DNA of 11,750 nt from Chloroflexota bacterium (lineage in GTDB: Bacteria > Chloroflexota > Limnocylindria > QHBO01): positions 1 to 11,750 of the forward strand of contig JAGXHP010000055.1 in the NCBI GenBank assembly GCA_024636135.1, written 5' to 3'. Position 1 is the first letter of the stretch. Each line of letters opens with the position of its first letter. This document shows, one piece after another, positions 1 through 7,474 of the stretch. A program made the translations under genes and the position numbers. Below the pieces are notes generated by a model. That model had not been told where the DNA came from, ran no database searches, and saw nothing but the letters and a program-made list of their open reading frames with translations.

Positions 1-925
<925 letters not shown>

Positions 926-929
926 GAAT

Positions 930-934
930 CCTCC
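930..934 (-). promoter_or_regulatory. Ribosome binding site of hppA
   Basis: GGAGG on the minus strand, four bases (ATTC) before ATG 925. It is the clearest Shine-Dalgarno in the window and fixes the hppA start. Most other genes here have weak or no such site. Confidence 0.75.
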
Positions 935-1041
935 GAACGCGGCCGGCGGCCACGATGGGGCTCGCTCAGGCCAATTCCTTGACGCACACGAAACGCCGGC
1001 GGGAGGACACGGTCACGTACCCCGCCAGCGACGGCGCGCGG

Positions 1042-1047
1042 ATTCTA
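1042..1047 (-). promoter_or_regulatory. Putative extended -10 element upstream of hppA
   Basis: Minus-strand TGCTAGAAT: an extended -10 (TGn) followed by TAGAAT, in the gap between the propeller gene stop (1069) and hppA. No TTGACA-like -35 is visible. Transcription would start near 1035, leaving a leader of about 110 bases before ATG 925. I recognise no riboswitch or clean terminator in that leader; it holds only short GC-rich inverted repeats such as CGGCCGCCGGCCG. This is inferred from sequence resemblance only. Confidence 0.4.
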
Positions 1048-1064
1048 GCACGGTGCATCGATCG

Positions 1065-1080
1065 TGCATCAGGGCAGCCA
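1065..1080 (-). promoter_or_regulatory. Possible sigma-54 (-24/-12) site upstream of hppA
   Basis: Minus-strand TGGCTGCCCTGATGCA keeps the GG-N10-GC core and matches 8 of 12 specified positions of TGGCACG-N4-TTGCW. It overlaps the stop codon of the preceding propeller gene. A start near 1054 would leave a leader of about 128 bases. This is a weak match reported because rpoN lies in the same gene cluster. Confidence 0.2.
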
Positions 1081-3096
1081 GCGCGGCTGGCGTCCGTCGT
1101 TGGAAAGGACGTCGCGGCCCGTCCCGTCCCGCCCGATCCGGACGATGGCGCCGTCGAGCGGATGCTCGCGCGATCCCCGCGGGATGACGACCGCGATGGA
1201 CCGCTCGCCCGGGGCGAACGAGGCGCCGAGAACGCCCAACTCGCGGATACCGACGGGGTCGCCGGGCTCGCCGGCATCGGCCGTCACGCGGAGGGTCCCG
1301 TCCGCGGCCCGATACGCGATCTCGCCATCGGGACTCACGGCAAGAGCTTCGGCGCCCGTTCCGAGGCCCGAGGAGCGCGCGGCCGTCGCCGATCGTTCGA
1401 GCAGCAGGATTCCGCCGGTGGCGCCCGCGGCCAGGGGGGTCACCGGTGCCTCGAACGCGGTCGGCTCCGGGGATGCCGAACTCGGCCGGCCGGTCAGGAC
1501 GAGTGCCGCAGCGTCGGGGAGCCAGATCGGCGGCCTGGTCGCGTCAAACCGGGCGCGGGAGCTGGGCTCGCCATCGTTGCCGAGGATCGCCACCCAACCC
1601 CGGAGGTCCACCACGGCGATCGCCCCACCCGACGGTGCGTAGCGCGGTGCGCGCAGCGCCGGCTGTTCGTCCGTCGCGACCCATGCTTCCGGCAGGCTGA
1701 GCGCGGAGGTCTCCCCGCCGGGGATCGCGCGCTCCCAGATGCCGAGGCCCCTTCCATCGTCGGCCGATGCCCGGGCAAACGCGATGCGTTGTCCGTCCGG
1801 CGCGTAGGCCGCGTCGAACTCCAGGTGCTCGTCTTCGGTCAGCACCAGCCGATCCGACCCGTCAGCGTTCTGGAGGACGAGACGCCGGCCATCCCCCACC
1901 ACGAACGAGCTGCCGTCCGGGGCGACCGCGTAGTCCAGGACGGGAGTCAGCTCTGCCGAGCGCTGGTGTGGCGCGCTGCCGTCGACGTTCATCGTCCACA
2001 GGTTGGCGACCCCGCTCCGATCGGAGATGAACGCCACCTGGTTGCTGAGGGCGGCCTGCGGCGCGCCCGTCGTGAAGATCCAGGACCGCGTTCGGACCAG
2101 GCCGCTACCGTCGAGCGCGGCGATGGACTCGCCGAGGCGAACCTCGAAGGTCGTGTTGGCCGGCAGCAGCCCCGACGGGGTGAAGGCCAGAACCACACCG
2201 TCCTCATCGGAGACAGGCGAGTCGCCGCGGCGGTCGAGCACCTCGATCGCACCGGAGACCTCGGGCGTGATCAGCAGGGTCTCCGAGGAGACGGTATCCG
2301 GATCGATCGGCTCGTCGAACGCCACGGCGATCCGGGTCGTCCTCGCGATCCCGTCGGAGGCGTGGGCCGGGATGACGATCGCCGTGTCGAGTCCGGAGGT
2401 CAGGGTGCGGAACGAGATGCCGACCGGATCAGCCAGCGCAACGCCCGAGACATCGATTGCCTCGGCGCCGATCTCGACTCGGTACTCCCCTTCCGGTGCC
2501 AGGCTCTCGGTCGGCTCGATCCTGAGCTCCTGGCCCGACCAGCGCAGCGTGTGCGGGAAGATCGGGCGCAGGCGGAGGGCAGCTTCGACCGATGCCGTAT
2601 CCATGAGGCCCGAGAATCGGATGCTGATCGGTGCGTCGAGCGCGACGTCCGACGCGCCGTCCGCGGGATCCGTCTCGACCAACCGCGGCGGACCGGTCGT
2701 CTCGAACATGAACGGCTCGGGGAGCTCGGCCAACTCGTTGCCGGCAAGGTCGCGCAGGCCGGGCATCACGCTGACGGTGTACGCCGTCTCCAGGTCGAGT
2801 GCCTCCTGCGGCGTGAAGATGGCCACGCTCCCGGTCCAGCTGAGGCTGCCCTCGACCGCGGGCTCGACGCGCACCGCGTCGGTGGCGGTCGCGGTGTCGA
2901 TCAGCTCGCTGAAGGTGATCTCGAGGCTGGTGGTGGGCAGGCCCACACCGGACTCGTCGGGCAGCGGCTGCGTGAGGGCAATGGACAGCACCTCGGGCGG
3001 GCGGGCGTCGACGGTGCTCGCCACGTAGAGAACGCCGGCAAGCACCAGGCCACCGATGCCGACGACGAGGAGGCTGCGAAGGAAGACCGCCCGCAT
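1069..3096 (-). CDS. Membrane-anchored protein with three SbsA-like Ig (Big_5) domains and a TolB/PD40-type beta-propeller
   Basis: 675 residues, function unknown. The N-terminus (MRAVFLRSLL) leads into one hydrophobic segment at about 8-27 that should act as a signal anchor, placing the rest outside the membrane. Three Ig-like Big_5 domains follow at about 32-133, 135-232 and 233-344, recognisable by repeats of 'DxxPxxGxxDVxLxxPIxIxFSxxMD' type, closing beta-strands such as 'FxFETTGPP' and 'SWIFTTGAP'. Residues 350-675 carry propeller blades with VAFISDRSGVANLWTMNVDG, APDGQRIAF and SPDGEIAYR, typical of TolB/WD40-like PD40 repeats. The reading frame is open upstream to an ATG at 3252, but that stretch lies inside rpoN, so I chose ATG 3096, 22 bases after the rpoN stop. 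No Shine-Dalgarno is evident. It is probably co-transcribed with rpoN. A cell-surface binding or scaffold role is a guess; no catalytic residues are visible. Confidence 0.85.
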   Translation of the reverse strand: MRAVFLRSLLVVGIGGLVLAGVLYVASTVDARPPEVLSIALTQPLPDESGVGLPTTSLEITFSELIDTATATDAVRVEPAVEGSLSWTGSVAIFTPQEALDLETAYTVSVMPGLRDLAGNELAELPEPFMFETTGPPRLVETDPADGASDVALDAPISIRFSGLMDTASVEAALRLRPIFPHTLRWSGQELRIEPTESLAPEGEYRVEIGAEAIDVSGVALADPVGISFRTLTSGLDTAIVIPAHASDGIARTTRIAVAFDEPIDPDTVSSETLLITPEVSGAIEVLDRRGDSPVSDEDGVVLAFTPSGLLPANTTFEVRLGESIAALDGSGLVRTRSWIFTTGAPQAALSNQVAFISDRSGVANLWTMNVDGSAPHQRSAELTPVLDYAVAPDGSSFVVGDGRRLVLQNADGSDRLVLTEDEHLEFDAAYAPDGQRIAFARASADDGRGLGIWERAIPGGETSALSLPEAWVATDEQPALRAPRYAPSGGAIAVVDLRGWVAILGNDGEPSSRARFDATRPPIWLPDAAALVLTGRPSSASPEPTAFEAPVTPLAAGATGGILLLERSATAARSSGLGTGAEALAVSPDGEIAYRAADGTLRVTADAGEPGDPVGIRELGVLGASFAPGERSIAVVIPRGSREHPLDGAIVRIGRDGTGRDVLSNDGRQPRWLP

Positions 3097-3118
3097 CTGG
3101 CTGCGACCCCGCGGCCGG

Positions 3119-4534
3119 TCAGCGATGTCGGAGGCGGGCGGGCAGGATCTGCAGCTCGTCCCGATACTTCGCGACGGTGCGACGGGCCAGAGCGATGCCC
3201 TCGCCGGCCAGGGCGTCCGCGATCTCCTGGTCGGAGAGCGGATGCTGCGCATCCTCGGCCTCGATCATCCGCTTGATCTGGTCCTTGATGCCCAGCGAGG
3301 CCGTGAAGAAGTGGCTGAACGGCACGACCTCGCCGCGCGGCAGCATCACGTACTTCTCGGCGGTCGCGCGGCTCACCGTTGATTCGTGCATCCCGATCAC
3401 CTCGCCGACCTCGGCCCGGGTCAGCGAGACGAGATGCTGCACGCCGTGCAGGAGATAGTCGCGCTGGCGCTCGACCAGGCATTCGGCAATGCGCTGGATC
3501 GTGACGCGTCGGCGGTTGATGTTGTCGATGAAGAACTTGGCCCGGCCCACGTACTGGCGGACGTGCTCCTTCTCGTCCTCGGTCGTCTCGGCGCTCCGCA
3601 GCTTCGACGACAGGCTCGAGTAGATCGGCGCGACGTGGAGGCTGAAGCGCCGCGACTCCACGACCTCGACCGTCAGCTCGCCGTCGTTGTCGCGAATCAG
3701 GACATCGGGCCGAATGATCGTCCGCGACGCGTCGCCGCTGACGGCCGCCGTGAAGGCAGCCGTCGGGTACGGGTTGAGATTGGCCTTCACGAACTCCCAG
3801 ACCGTGGTGACCTGCCGCTGGGTGGCCCCGACCGCCGCGGCCACGTCGCGGAAGCGCCGCTCCCCAAGCTCGGCCAGGTGCTCCCCGATGACCGCCTCGG
3901 CGTGCGGCGGAATCTCGACGTCGGTCTGGTCCCGCAGATACTCGATCTGCGCCAGCAGCGACTCCGTGATCGAGCGCGAGCCGATCCCGATCGGCTCGAG
4001 GCCACGCATGGCGGCCAGCACCTCGCCGACATCGGTGACGGTCACGCCGGTCGAGGTGGCGATCTCGGCGTCCGACTCAGTGAGGAAGCCGCTGGAGTCG
4101 AGTGCGCCGATGACGTGATCGGCGACCGGGTGCAGCCGCGTCGGCAGGAGCGCGTGCAGGTTCCAGGTCAGATGGTCCTCGAGGGTGAAGTCGGCTTCGG
4201 CGCGCGCGATCGGGTCGAATTCGTCCGCCTCGTCGCGCAGTCGAGTGTCGCCGTCTCCCGGCAGGTCATCGGCACTGACGCGCCCGTCCTCGTCGGCGGC
4301 GTCCCCCTTGCGCGGCATGCAGTCGGTGCAGTAGTTCCCGGCAACCGGCCGTCCGCAGATCGGGCAGGCCGGCAGCTCCTCCATCTCGAGCGCCGGATTC
4401 TCATCGAGCTCCTGGGCGATCGCCTCCTGGAGCTCGACCGAGCTCATCTGGAGGATGTAGTTCGCAGCGATCTGCTTTGGGGTGACCTTGGCCTGGATCG
4501 CCGGCTGCATCTGCTGGCGGAGCTCGATCGACAT
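3119..4534 (-). CDS. rpoN: RNA polymerase sigma-54 factor with a zinc-ribbon insertion after region I
   Basis: 471-residue sigma factor that directs RNA polymerase to -24/-12 promoters and needs an AAA+ activator to open DNA. Region I is at about 4-52 (ELRQQMQPAIQAKVTP, then SSVELQEAIAQELDENPALE). Core-binding region is at about 113-300, the HTH at about 365-392 (LTRAEVGEVIGMHESTVSRA), and the RpoN box at 450-459 (ARRTVAKYRD, near-perfect). Directly after region I sits a Cys4 module, C57-x2-C60-x8-C69-x2-C72, followed by an acidic stretch (73-113); I do not recall this in textbook sigma-54 proteins. An ATG at 4621 is also in frame, but the conserved region I begins right after ATG 4534, which has GAGGA at a short 3-base spacing. 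No activator gene is in the window. It heads a minus-strand run with the propeller gene. Confidence 0.95.
   Translation of the reverse strand: MSIELRQQMQPAIQAKVTPKQIAANYILQMSSVELQEAIAQELDENPALEMEELPACPICGRPVAGNYCTDCMPRKGDAADEDGRVSADDLPGDGDTRLRDEADEFDPIARAEADFTLEDHLTWNLHALLPTRLHPVADHVIGALDSSGFLTESDAEIATSTGVTVTDVGEVLAAMRGLEPIGIGSRSITESLLAQIEYLRDQTDVEIPPHAEAVIGEHLAELGERRFRDVAAAVGATQRQVTTVWEFVKANLNPYPTAAFTAAVSGDASRTIIRPDVLIRDNDGELTVEVVESRRFSLHVAPIYSSLSSKLRSAETTEDEKEHVRQYVGRAKFFIDNINRRRVTIQRIAECLVERQRDYLLHGVQHLVSLTRAEVGEVIGMHESTVSRATAEKYVMLPRGEVVPFSHFFTASLGIKDQIKRMIEAEDAQHPLSDQEIADALAGEGIALARRTVAKYRDELQILPARLRHR
4319..4366 (-). other. Cys4 zinc-ribbon coding segment within rpoN
   Basis: Codons 57-72 of rpoN encode CPICGRPVAGNYCTDC, a CxxC-x8-CxxC knuckle expected to bind one Zn2+. 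It lies at the junction of region I (activator and -12 contact) and the variable acidic region II. Metal binding is inferred from spacing and the Gly/Pro context. Confidence 0.75.
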
Positions 4535-4571
4535 GGATCCTCGCGCGGAAAGGGCGGGGTGGGAACAACGA

Positions 4572-4577
4572 AGTATA
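4572..4577 (-). promoter_or_regulatory. Putative -10 element of rpoN
   Basis: Minus-strand TATACT, the best -10 hexamer in the window (one mismatch to TATAAT), in the gap between the phosphatase stop and rpoN. Transcription would start near 4565, giving a leader of about 30 bases that includes GAGGA (4538-4542). No -35 box is evident. Confidence 0.5.
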
Positions 4578-4608
4578 GGCGGGGCTCGTCTCCGAGGCCG
4601 GAGCAGGC

Positions 4609-4623
4609 CCTTGGTCGCCAAGG
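4609..4623 (+). repeat. Perfect inverted repeat CCTTGG-TCG-CCAAGG upstream of rpoN
   Basis: Six-base arms with a three-base loop. A third CCTTGG copy lies at 4648-4653, so the middle arm could pair with either. There is no following T-run on the minus strand, so it is a poor intrinsic terminator for the phosphatase gene. It covers the predicted start and part of the -12 element of the sigma-54-like site at 4622-4637, so an operator is possible. The function is unknown. Confidence 0.4.
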
Positions 4624-4637
4624 CATGCCGCGTGCCA
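4622..4637 (-). promoter_or_regulatory. Possible sigma-54 (-24/-12) promoter upstream of rpoN
   Basis: Minus-strand TGGCACGCGGCATGCC matches the -24 box TGGCACG exactly and keeps TGC of the -12 box (10 of 12 specified positions of TGGCACG-N4-TTGCW). Initiation would fall near 4611, about 77 bases before ATG 4534, which would allow rpoN autoregulation. An equally scoring match inside the TPR-like gene (7290-7305) tempers confidence. Confidence 0.35.
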
Positions 4638-4655
4638 GATCACCGAACCTTGGGC

Positions 4656-5297
4656 TTATCGCCCAGGAACGTTGAATCGCCGAATGACGGGATTGCCACT
4701 TCCGAAGGTCACCATGCTGTACGAGCCGGGATCGGCAGCGAGCCGGCGCCGGTAGTCGCGCATGGGCCAGCCGAGCAACCGGCACAGGACCACGCGATTG
4801 ACGTGGTTGTGGGCAACGACCACCGCGCAGCGCGCCCGATCCGCCGCGAGCCACGACACCACCGGGTCGAGGACGGCCGTGGCCCGCTCCTCGACGTCAC
4901 CGCCGCTTTCGCCGTCGGGGCAGCGGGTGGTGTGGGGATCGACCTCCCATCGGGTCCGAAGCTCCGGATCGCGCTCCAGGCACTCTGCCGCCGTCAGCCC
5001 GTCCCACGCGCCGTAGTCCAGCTCGATCAGGCCGGGGGCAAGCTCGATGTCATCAGGGTCGAGGTCGAGGCCGGACACAACCCGAGCCATCGTCTGCCGG
5101 CATCGCAGGGCCGGGCTGCTGATGAGCCGGATCTCGTCGTGGGGCAGCTCGGCAAGCTCCATCGCCAGGGCGCTCCCCAGCGCCGACGCGAGCTCCATGC
5201 CGGCTTCGGCCAGCGGTGGATCGCTCCCCTGCCCGAGATTCCGACCCGAGGCGGAGTGCGCCGTCGTGGCGTGGCGAACGAGAATCAGGCTGCCCAT
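4656..5297 (-). CDS. Histidine phosphatase (phosphoglycerate mutase-like) family protein
   Basis: 213 residues, cytosolic, member of the branch-1 histidine phosphatase superfamily that works through a phospho-histidine. The catalytic set is present: R8-H9 in LILVRHATT, R65 in ISSPALRCRQT, the acid region in LIELDYGAWDG (E92), and the second histidine H163 in VVVAHNHVNR. The substrate cannot be told; alpha-ribazole phosphatase, phosphoserine phosphatase and broad-specificity phosphatases share these motifs, and cofactor-dependent glycolytic PGM is less likely because it is usually longer (about 230-250). The ATG at 5297 has no Shine-Dalgarno. A TAGACT at 5308-5313 would start transcription within a few bases of it, suggesting a nearly leaderless mRNA. 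It diverges from lepB and is followed by rpoN on the same strand after 121 bases. Confidence 0.9.
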   Translation of the reverse strand: MGSLILVRHATTAHSASGRNLGQGSDPPLAEAGMELASALGSALAMELAELPHDEIRLISSPALRCRQTMARVVSGLDLDPDDIELAPGLIELDYGAWDGLTAAECLERDPELRTRWEVDPHTTRCPDGESGGDVEERATAVLDPVVSWLAADRARCAVVVAHNHVNRVVLCRLLGWPMRDYRRRLAADPGSYSMVTFGSGNPVIRRFNVPGR

Positions 5298-5307
5298 CAG
5301 GAGGTCG

Positions 5308-5313
5308 AGTCTA
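5308..5313 (-). promoter_or_regulatory. Putative -10 element of the histidine phosphatase gene
   Basis: Minus-strand TAGACT, ten bases from ATG 5297, so the transcript would begin at or just before the start codon. Its expected -35 position coincides with the lepB -10 hexamer (5329-5334), making a compact back-to-back promoter pair. Confidence 0.4.
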
Positions 5314-5328
5314 CCCGCCCCGGTGCGC

Positions 5329-5334
5329 TATCCT
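5329..5334 (+). promoter_or_regulatory. Putative -10 element of lepB
   Basis: TATCCT in the 67-base divergent gap. Transcription would start near 5341, giving a leader of about 24 bases before ATG 5365. No -35 box is visible and there is only a weak AGG before the start codon. Confidence 0.35.
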
Positions 5335-5364
5335 GTGCCGGCTGCGACCCGCAACCAGGCCCCG

Positions 5365-6045
5365 ATGACCTACCTCCCCGACGAGCCCGATTCCGACGGC
5401 GCGCCCGCGCAGAGCGAGCGCGCCGGTTCGCGTCGCGCGCTGGGCTGCGCGTTCGAGGTTGTCGAGACGCTCGTCCTCACGCTGCTGATCTACCTCGTCA
5501 TTCACAACTTCGTGGCTCAGCCGTTCGAGGTGCAGCAGAACTCGATGGTGCCGACCATCGTCGACGGGGAGTACATCCTCATCGACAAGCTCACGCCACG
5601 CTTCGGCGGCTACGAGTACGGCGACGTCGTGGTCTTCAACCCGCCGTCGGGGTCCGGCCTGGACGTGCAGGGCATCCCGTTCATCAAGCGCATCATCGGA
5701 ATGCCGGGCGACACCGTCAGCCTGGAAAATGGCCGGGTCTTCGTCACACGTCGCGACGCGAACGCCGTCCGCATCGAAGAGCCCTACGTGGTCACCGGCG
5801 AGGATGGCGCCACCTCGCCGACACTCTGTCCGCGGCAGGACTGCCCGCTGACCTGGATCGTTGGCGAGGACGAGTTCTTCGTCATGGGCGACAACCGGCC
5901 AGCGAGCCAGGACTCGCGGGTCTTCGGGCCGATCGACGAGGGAACCATCCTGGGGCGCGCCTGGCTTCGCTACTTCCCGCTCGAGCGCATCGGCCTCATC
6001 GAGCGACCGGCCTACCCCGCCCTGGGGACCTCGGCGGCCCAATAG
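5365..6045 (+). CDS. lepB: Signal peptidase I
   Basis: 226-residue membrane serine protease that removes signal peptides from exported proteins. It has one transmembrane segment at about 33-51, then the catalytic Ser60 in QQNSMVPT, the general base Lys108 in FIKRIIGMPGD, and box E at 175-185 (GDNRPASQDSR). A single N-terminal anchor is the form usual in monoderm bacteria. Cys155 and Cys160 in the periplasm-type beta domain could form a disulfide. The frame is open far upstream, but that part lies antisense to the phosphatase gene. ATG 5365 is chosen because the hydrophobic anchor follows after a normal-length cytosolic tail; an in-frame GTG at 5335 would add ten residues. It ends one base before the convergent ndk stop. 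Confidence 0.96.
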   Translation: MTYLPDEPDSDGAPAQSERAGSRRALGCAFEVVETLVLTLLIYLVIHNFVAQPFEVQQNSMVPTIVDGEYILIDKLTPRFGGYEYGDVVVFNPPSGSGLDVQGIPFIKRIIGMPGDTVSLENGRVFVTRRDANAVRIEEPYVVTGEDGATSPTLCPRQDCPLTWIVGEDEFFVMGDNRPASQDSRVFGPIDEGTILGRAWLRYFPLERIGLIERPAYPALGTSAAQ

Positions 6046-6046
6046 G

Positions 6047-6514
6047 TCAGGCGCGCGCCGGCTCTTCCGCCACGATCCAGGCGTCGATCTCCCGTGAGTA
6101 CTCGACCAGCGCATCGGCTCCGAACCACAGGCCGAGCTCGGCGTTCGCCGTCTCCGGTGCATCGGAGGCATGAATCAGGTTCCGCAGGCCGCTGACACCG
6201 AGGTCGCCCCGAATGGTCCCCGGCTCTGCCTCGTTCGGCATCGTCTTGCCGACCATCTTGCGCGCGACGGCGATCGCATCGGGCCCTTCGAGCGCGATGG
6301 CGGCCACCGGGCCCGAGGTGATGAACTCGACCAGGCCGTCATAGAAGTGCTTCCCGGCGTGGACGGCGTAATGCTCCTCGGCCATCGGACGTGGCACGGA
6401 CAGCAGCCGCAGGCCGACGACCTTCAGGCCCTTGCGCTCGAATCGGCCGAGGATCTCGCCGATGAGGCCACGCTGGACGGCGTCGGGCTTGGCGAGGACG
6501 AGAGTGCGCTGCAT
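6047..6514 (-). CDS. ndk: Nucleoside-diphosphate kinase
   Basis: 155 residues, cytosolic. It transfers the gamma phosphate of ATP to nucleoside diphosphates through a phospho-histidine. The active-site His115 lies in NLIHASDAPETANAE, matching the family NIxHGSDSxExAxxE signature; Lys9 in LVLAKPDAVQRG and the PGTIRGD loop (98-104) bind nucleotide. It is slightly longer than the usual 135-150 because of a short C-terminal tail ending EEPARA. An in-frame ATG at 6562 would add 16 Pro-rich residues not typical of the family, so ATG 6514 is preferred; an AGGAG at 6526-6530 lies 11 bases upstream, somewhat far. It is the last gene of the minus-strand run starting at 9281, 63 bases after the TPR-like gene. 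Its stop and the lepB stop are separated by one base with no terminator hairpin visible. Confidence 0.97.
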   Translation of the reverse strand: MQRTLVLAKPDAVQRGLIGEILGRFERKGLKVVGLRLLSVPRPMAEEHYAVHAGKHFYDGLVEFITSGPVAAIALEGPDAIAVARKMVGKTMPNEAEPGTIRGDLGVSGLRNLIHASDAPETANAELGLWFGADALVEYSREIDAWIVAEEPARA

Positions 6515-6577
6515 GTCGAGCGTGGCTCCTGTGCTGGGTGGTGGCGGGTCGCGGCCGCGCACGACGAGATCGGTCGG

Positions 6578-7474
6578 TCAGACCGGGCGATCGGCGGCGC
6601 GGTCGTAGGCCTGATTCGCCTCGACCACGCGCCCCGCGGCGCGGAGCAGGTCGCCGTAGAGTAGCAGACGCTCCGCGGCTGGCTGCGAGCCGAGCGTGGG
6701 CTCGAGGATCGCGATGCCGTCGCCGGCAAGCGACGGATCGACGCGCACGGCGATCGACATCTCGCTGTCCCCGCGCCCGAGATTGCCGGCGACGTACGCC
6801 GCGCGTGCCTCCTCCAGGCGTCGCAGAGCCGATGCGGTTCGCTCGCCCCCGACCTCGGGCTGGAGGTCGGGCTCAGCGGACCGATCCGTCCATGGGGGTC
6901 GCGGTGGCCGAGCGGGCTGGGGCTGGAGCTCGGCGGGCAGCGGCCAGGTAAGCCGGCCGGTCACGCCGCCGCGCAGCTCGTGCGCGTTATCGACGCCGAC
7001 GGCCGCGATCACGCGTTCCAGCGCGCCAATGGCTCGGTCCGGCTCCCCGGCCGCCGCCAGCGCCTCGGCCTCGATAAGCGATGCGATGGGAAGCCGCCGC
7101 TGCGGGCTGCCGGGGCGCACTGCATCGAGAGACGCTCGAGCGGACGCGAGCCTCCCCTGCCGCCACAACGCCTCAGCGAGCAGCGTTCGCAGTGCGTCGA
7201 GCTCCTCGTCCACGGCCGGCTGCTCGGCCTCGCGCGTCGCGATCCGCGCACGCAATGTGCCCTCGGCCAGGCCGGGTTGTCCGGCGTCGAGCTGGGCGCG
7301 TGCCAGCACCATCTCGTCCACCAGCAGATCGATCGTCATCTCGCCGCTCCACTCTTCGGTCGCTGCTCCGGCCTCCGTGTTGACCGCGGAATCCGGCGCG
7401 GGAGTGGTCGAGGGTGCAGGTGCGGCTACGTCCGCCGCCGGGCTGTCGGGCGATCGTCGGCGACGCGGGCTCAT
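6578..7474 (-). CDS. TPR-like helical-repeat protein of unknown function
   Basis: 298 residues, no enzyme motif recognised. The N-terminal 45 residues are basic and then Ala/Pro/Thr-rich (MSPRRRRSPD onward) and probably disordered. Residues 48-162 look like degenerate tetratricopeptide repeats: Ala/Leu/Glu-rich helix pairs such as LVLARAQLDAGQPGLAEGTL-type and EAEALAAAGEPDRAIGALER. A Pro-rich linker follows at about 170-205 and a second helical block at 206-296, ending YGDLLRAAGRVVEANQAYDR, another good TPR-like hairpin. There is no signal peptide or membrane segment, so it is likely a cytosolic scaffold. The ATG at 7474 overlaps the M16 peptidase stop as ATGA, so translation is probably coupled; no separate Shine-Dalgarno is seen. 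TPR assignment is by repeat pattern only. Confidence 0.75.
   Translation of the reverse strand: MSPRRRRSPDSPAADVAAPAPSTTPAPDSAVNTEAGAATEEWSGEMTIDLLVDEMVLARAQLDAGQPGLAEGTLRARIATREAEQPAVDEELDALRTLLAEALWRQGRLASARASLDAVRPGSPQRRLPIASLIEAEALAAAGEPDRAIGALERVIAAVGVDNAHELRGGVTGRLTWPLPAELQPQPARPPRPPWTDRSAEPDLQPEVGGERTASALRRLEEARAAYVAGNLGRGDSEMSIAVRVDPSLAGDGIAILEPTLGSQPAAERLLLYGDLLRAAGRVVEANQAYDRAADRPV

Noticed and set aside
926..1035. Possible riboswitch in the roughly 110-base hppA leader
   Set aside because: I could not find a conserved aptamer core or a terminator/anti-terminator pair; only short GC-rich repeats are present.
955..3276. A 773-codon open frame on the plus strand opposite the Big_5/propeller gene
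   Set aside because: Its translation is Arg/Gly/Ala/Asp-rich with no recognisable domain, while the minus frame has clear Ig-like and propeller motifs. Long antisense frames are expected at this GC content.
4648..4668. Short hairpin TGGGC-TTATC-GCCCA at the end of the phosphatase gene
   Set aside because: The stem is only five base pairs, includes the stop codon, and is not followed by a T-run, so it is not a convincing terminator.
3386..4675. A 429-codon plus-strand open frame opposite rpoN
   Set aside because: It is the antisense shadow of rpoN with biased composition and no domain; the sigma-54 RpoN box and HTH are on the minus strand.
6571..6585. GGTC-A-GACC inverted repeat at the end of the TPR-like gene
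   Set aside because: Arms of four to five bases around the stop codon with no T-run are too short to call a terminator or operator in GC-rich DNA.
7290..7305. Minus-strand sigma-54-like TGGCACGCGCCCAGCT
   Set aside because: It matches as many consensus positions as the rpoN upstream site but lies inside the TPR-like coding sequence (codons for LARAQL), so it is most likely chance. It serves as a caution for the other sites.
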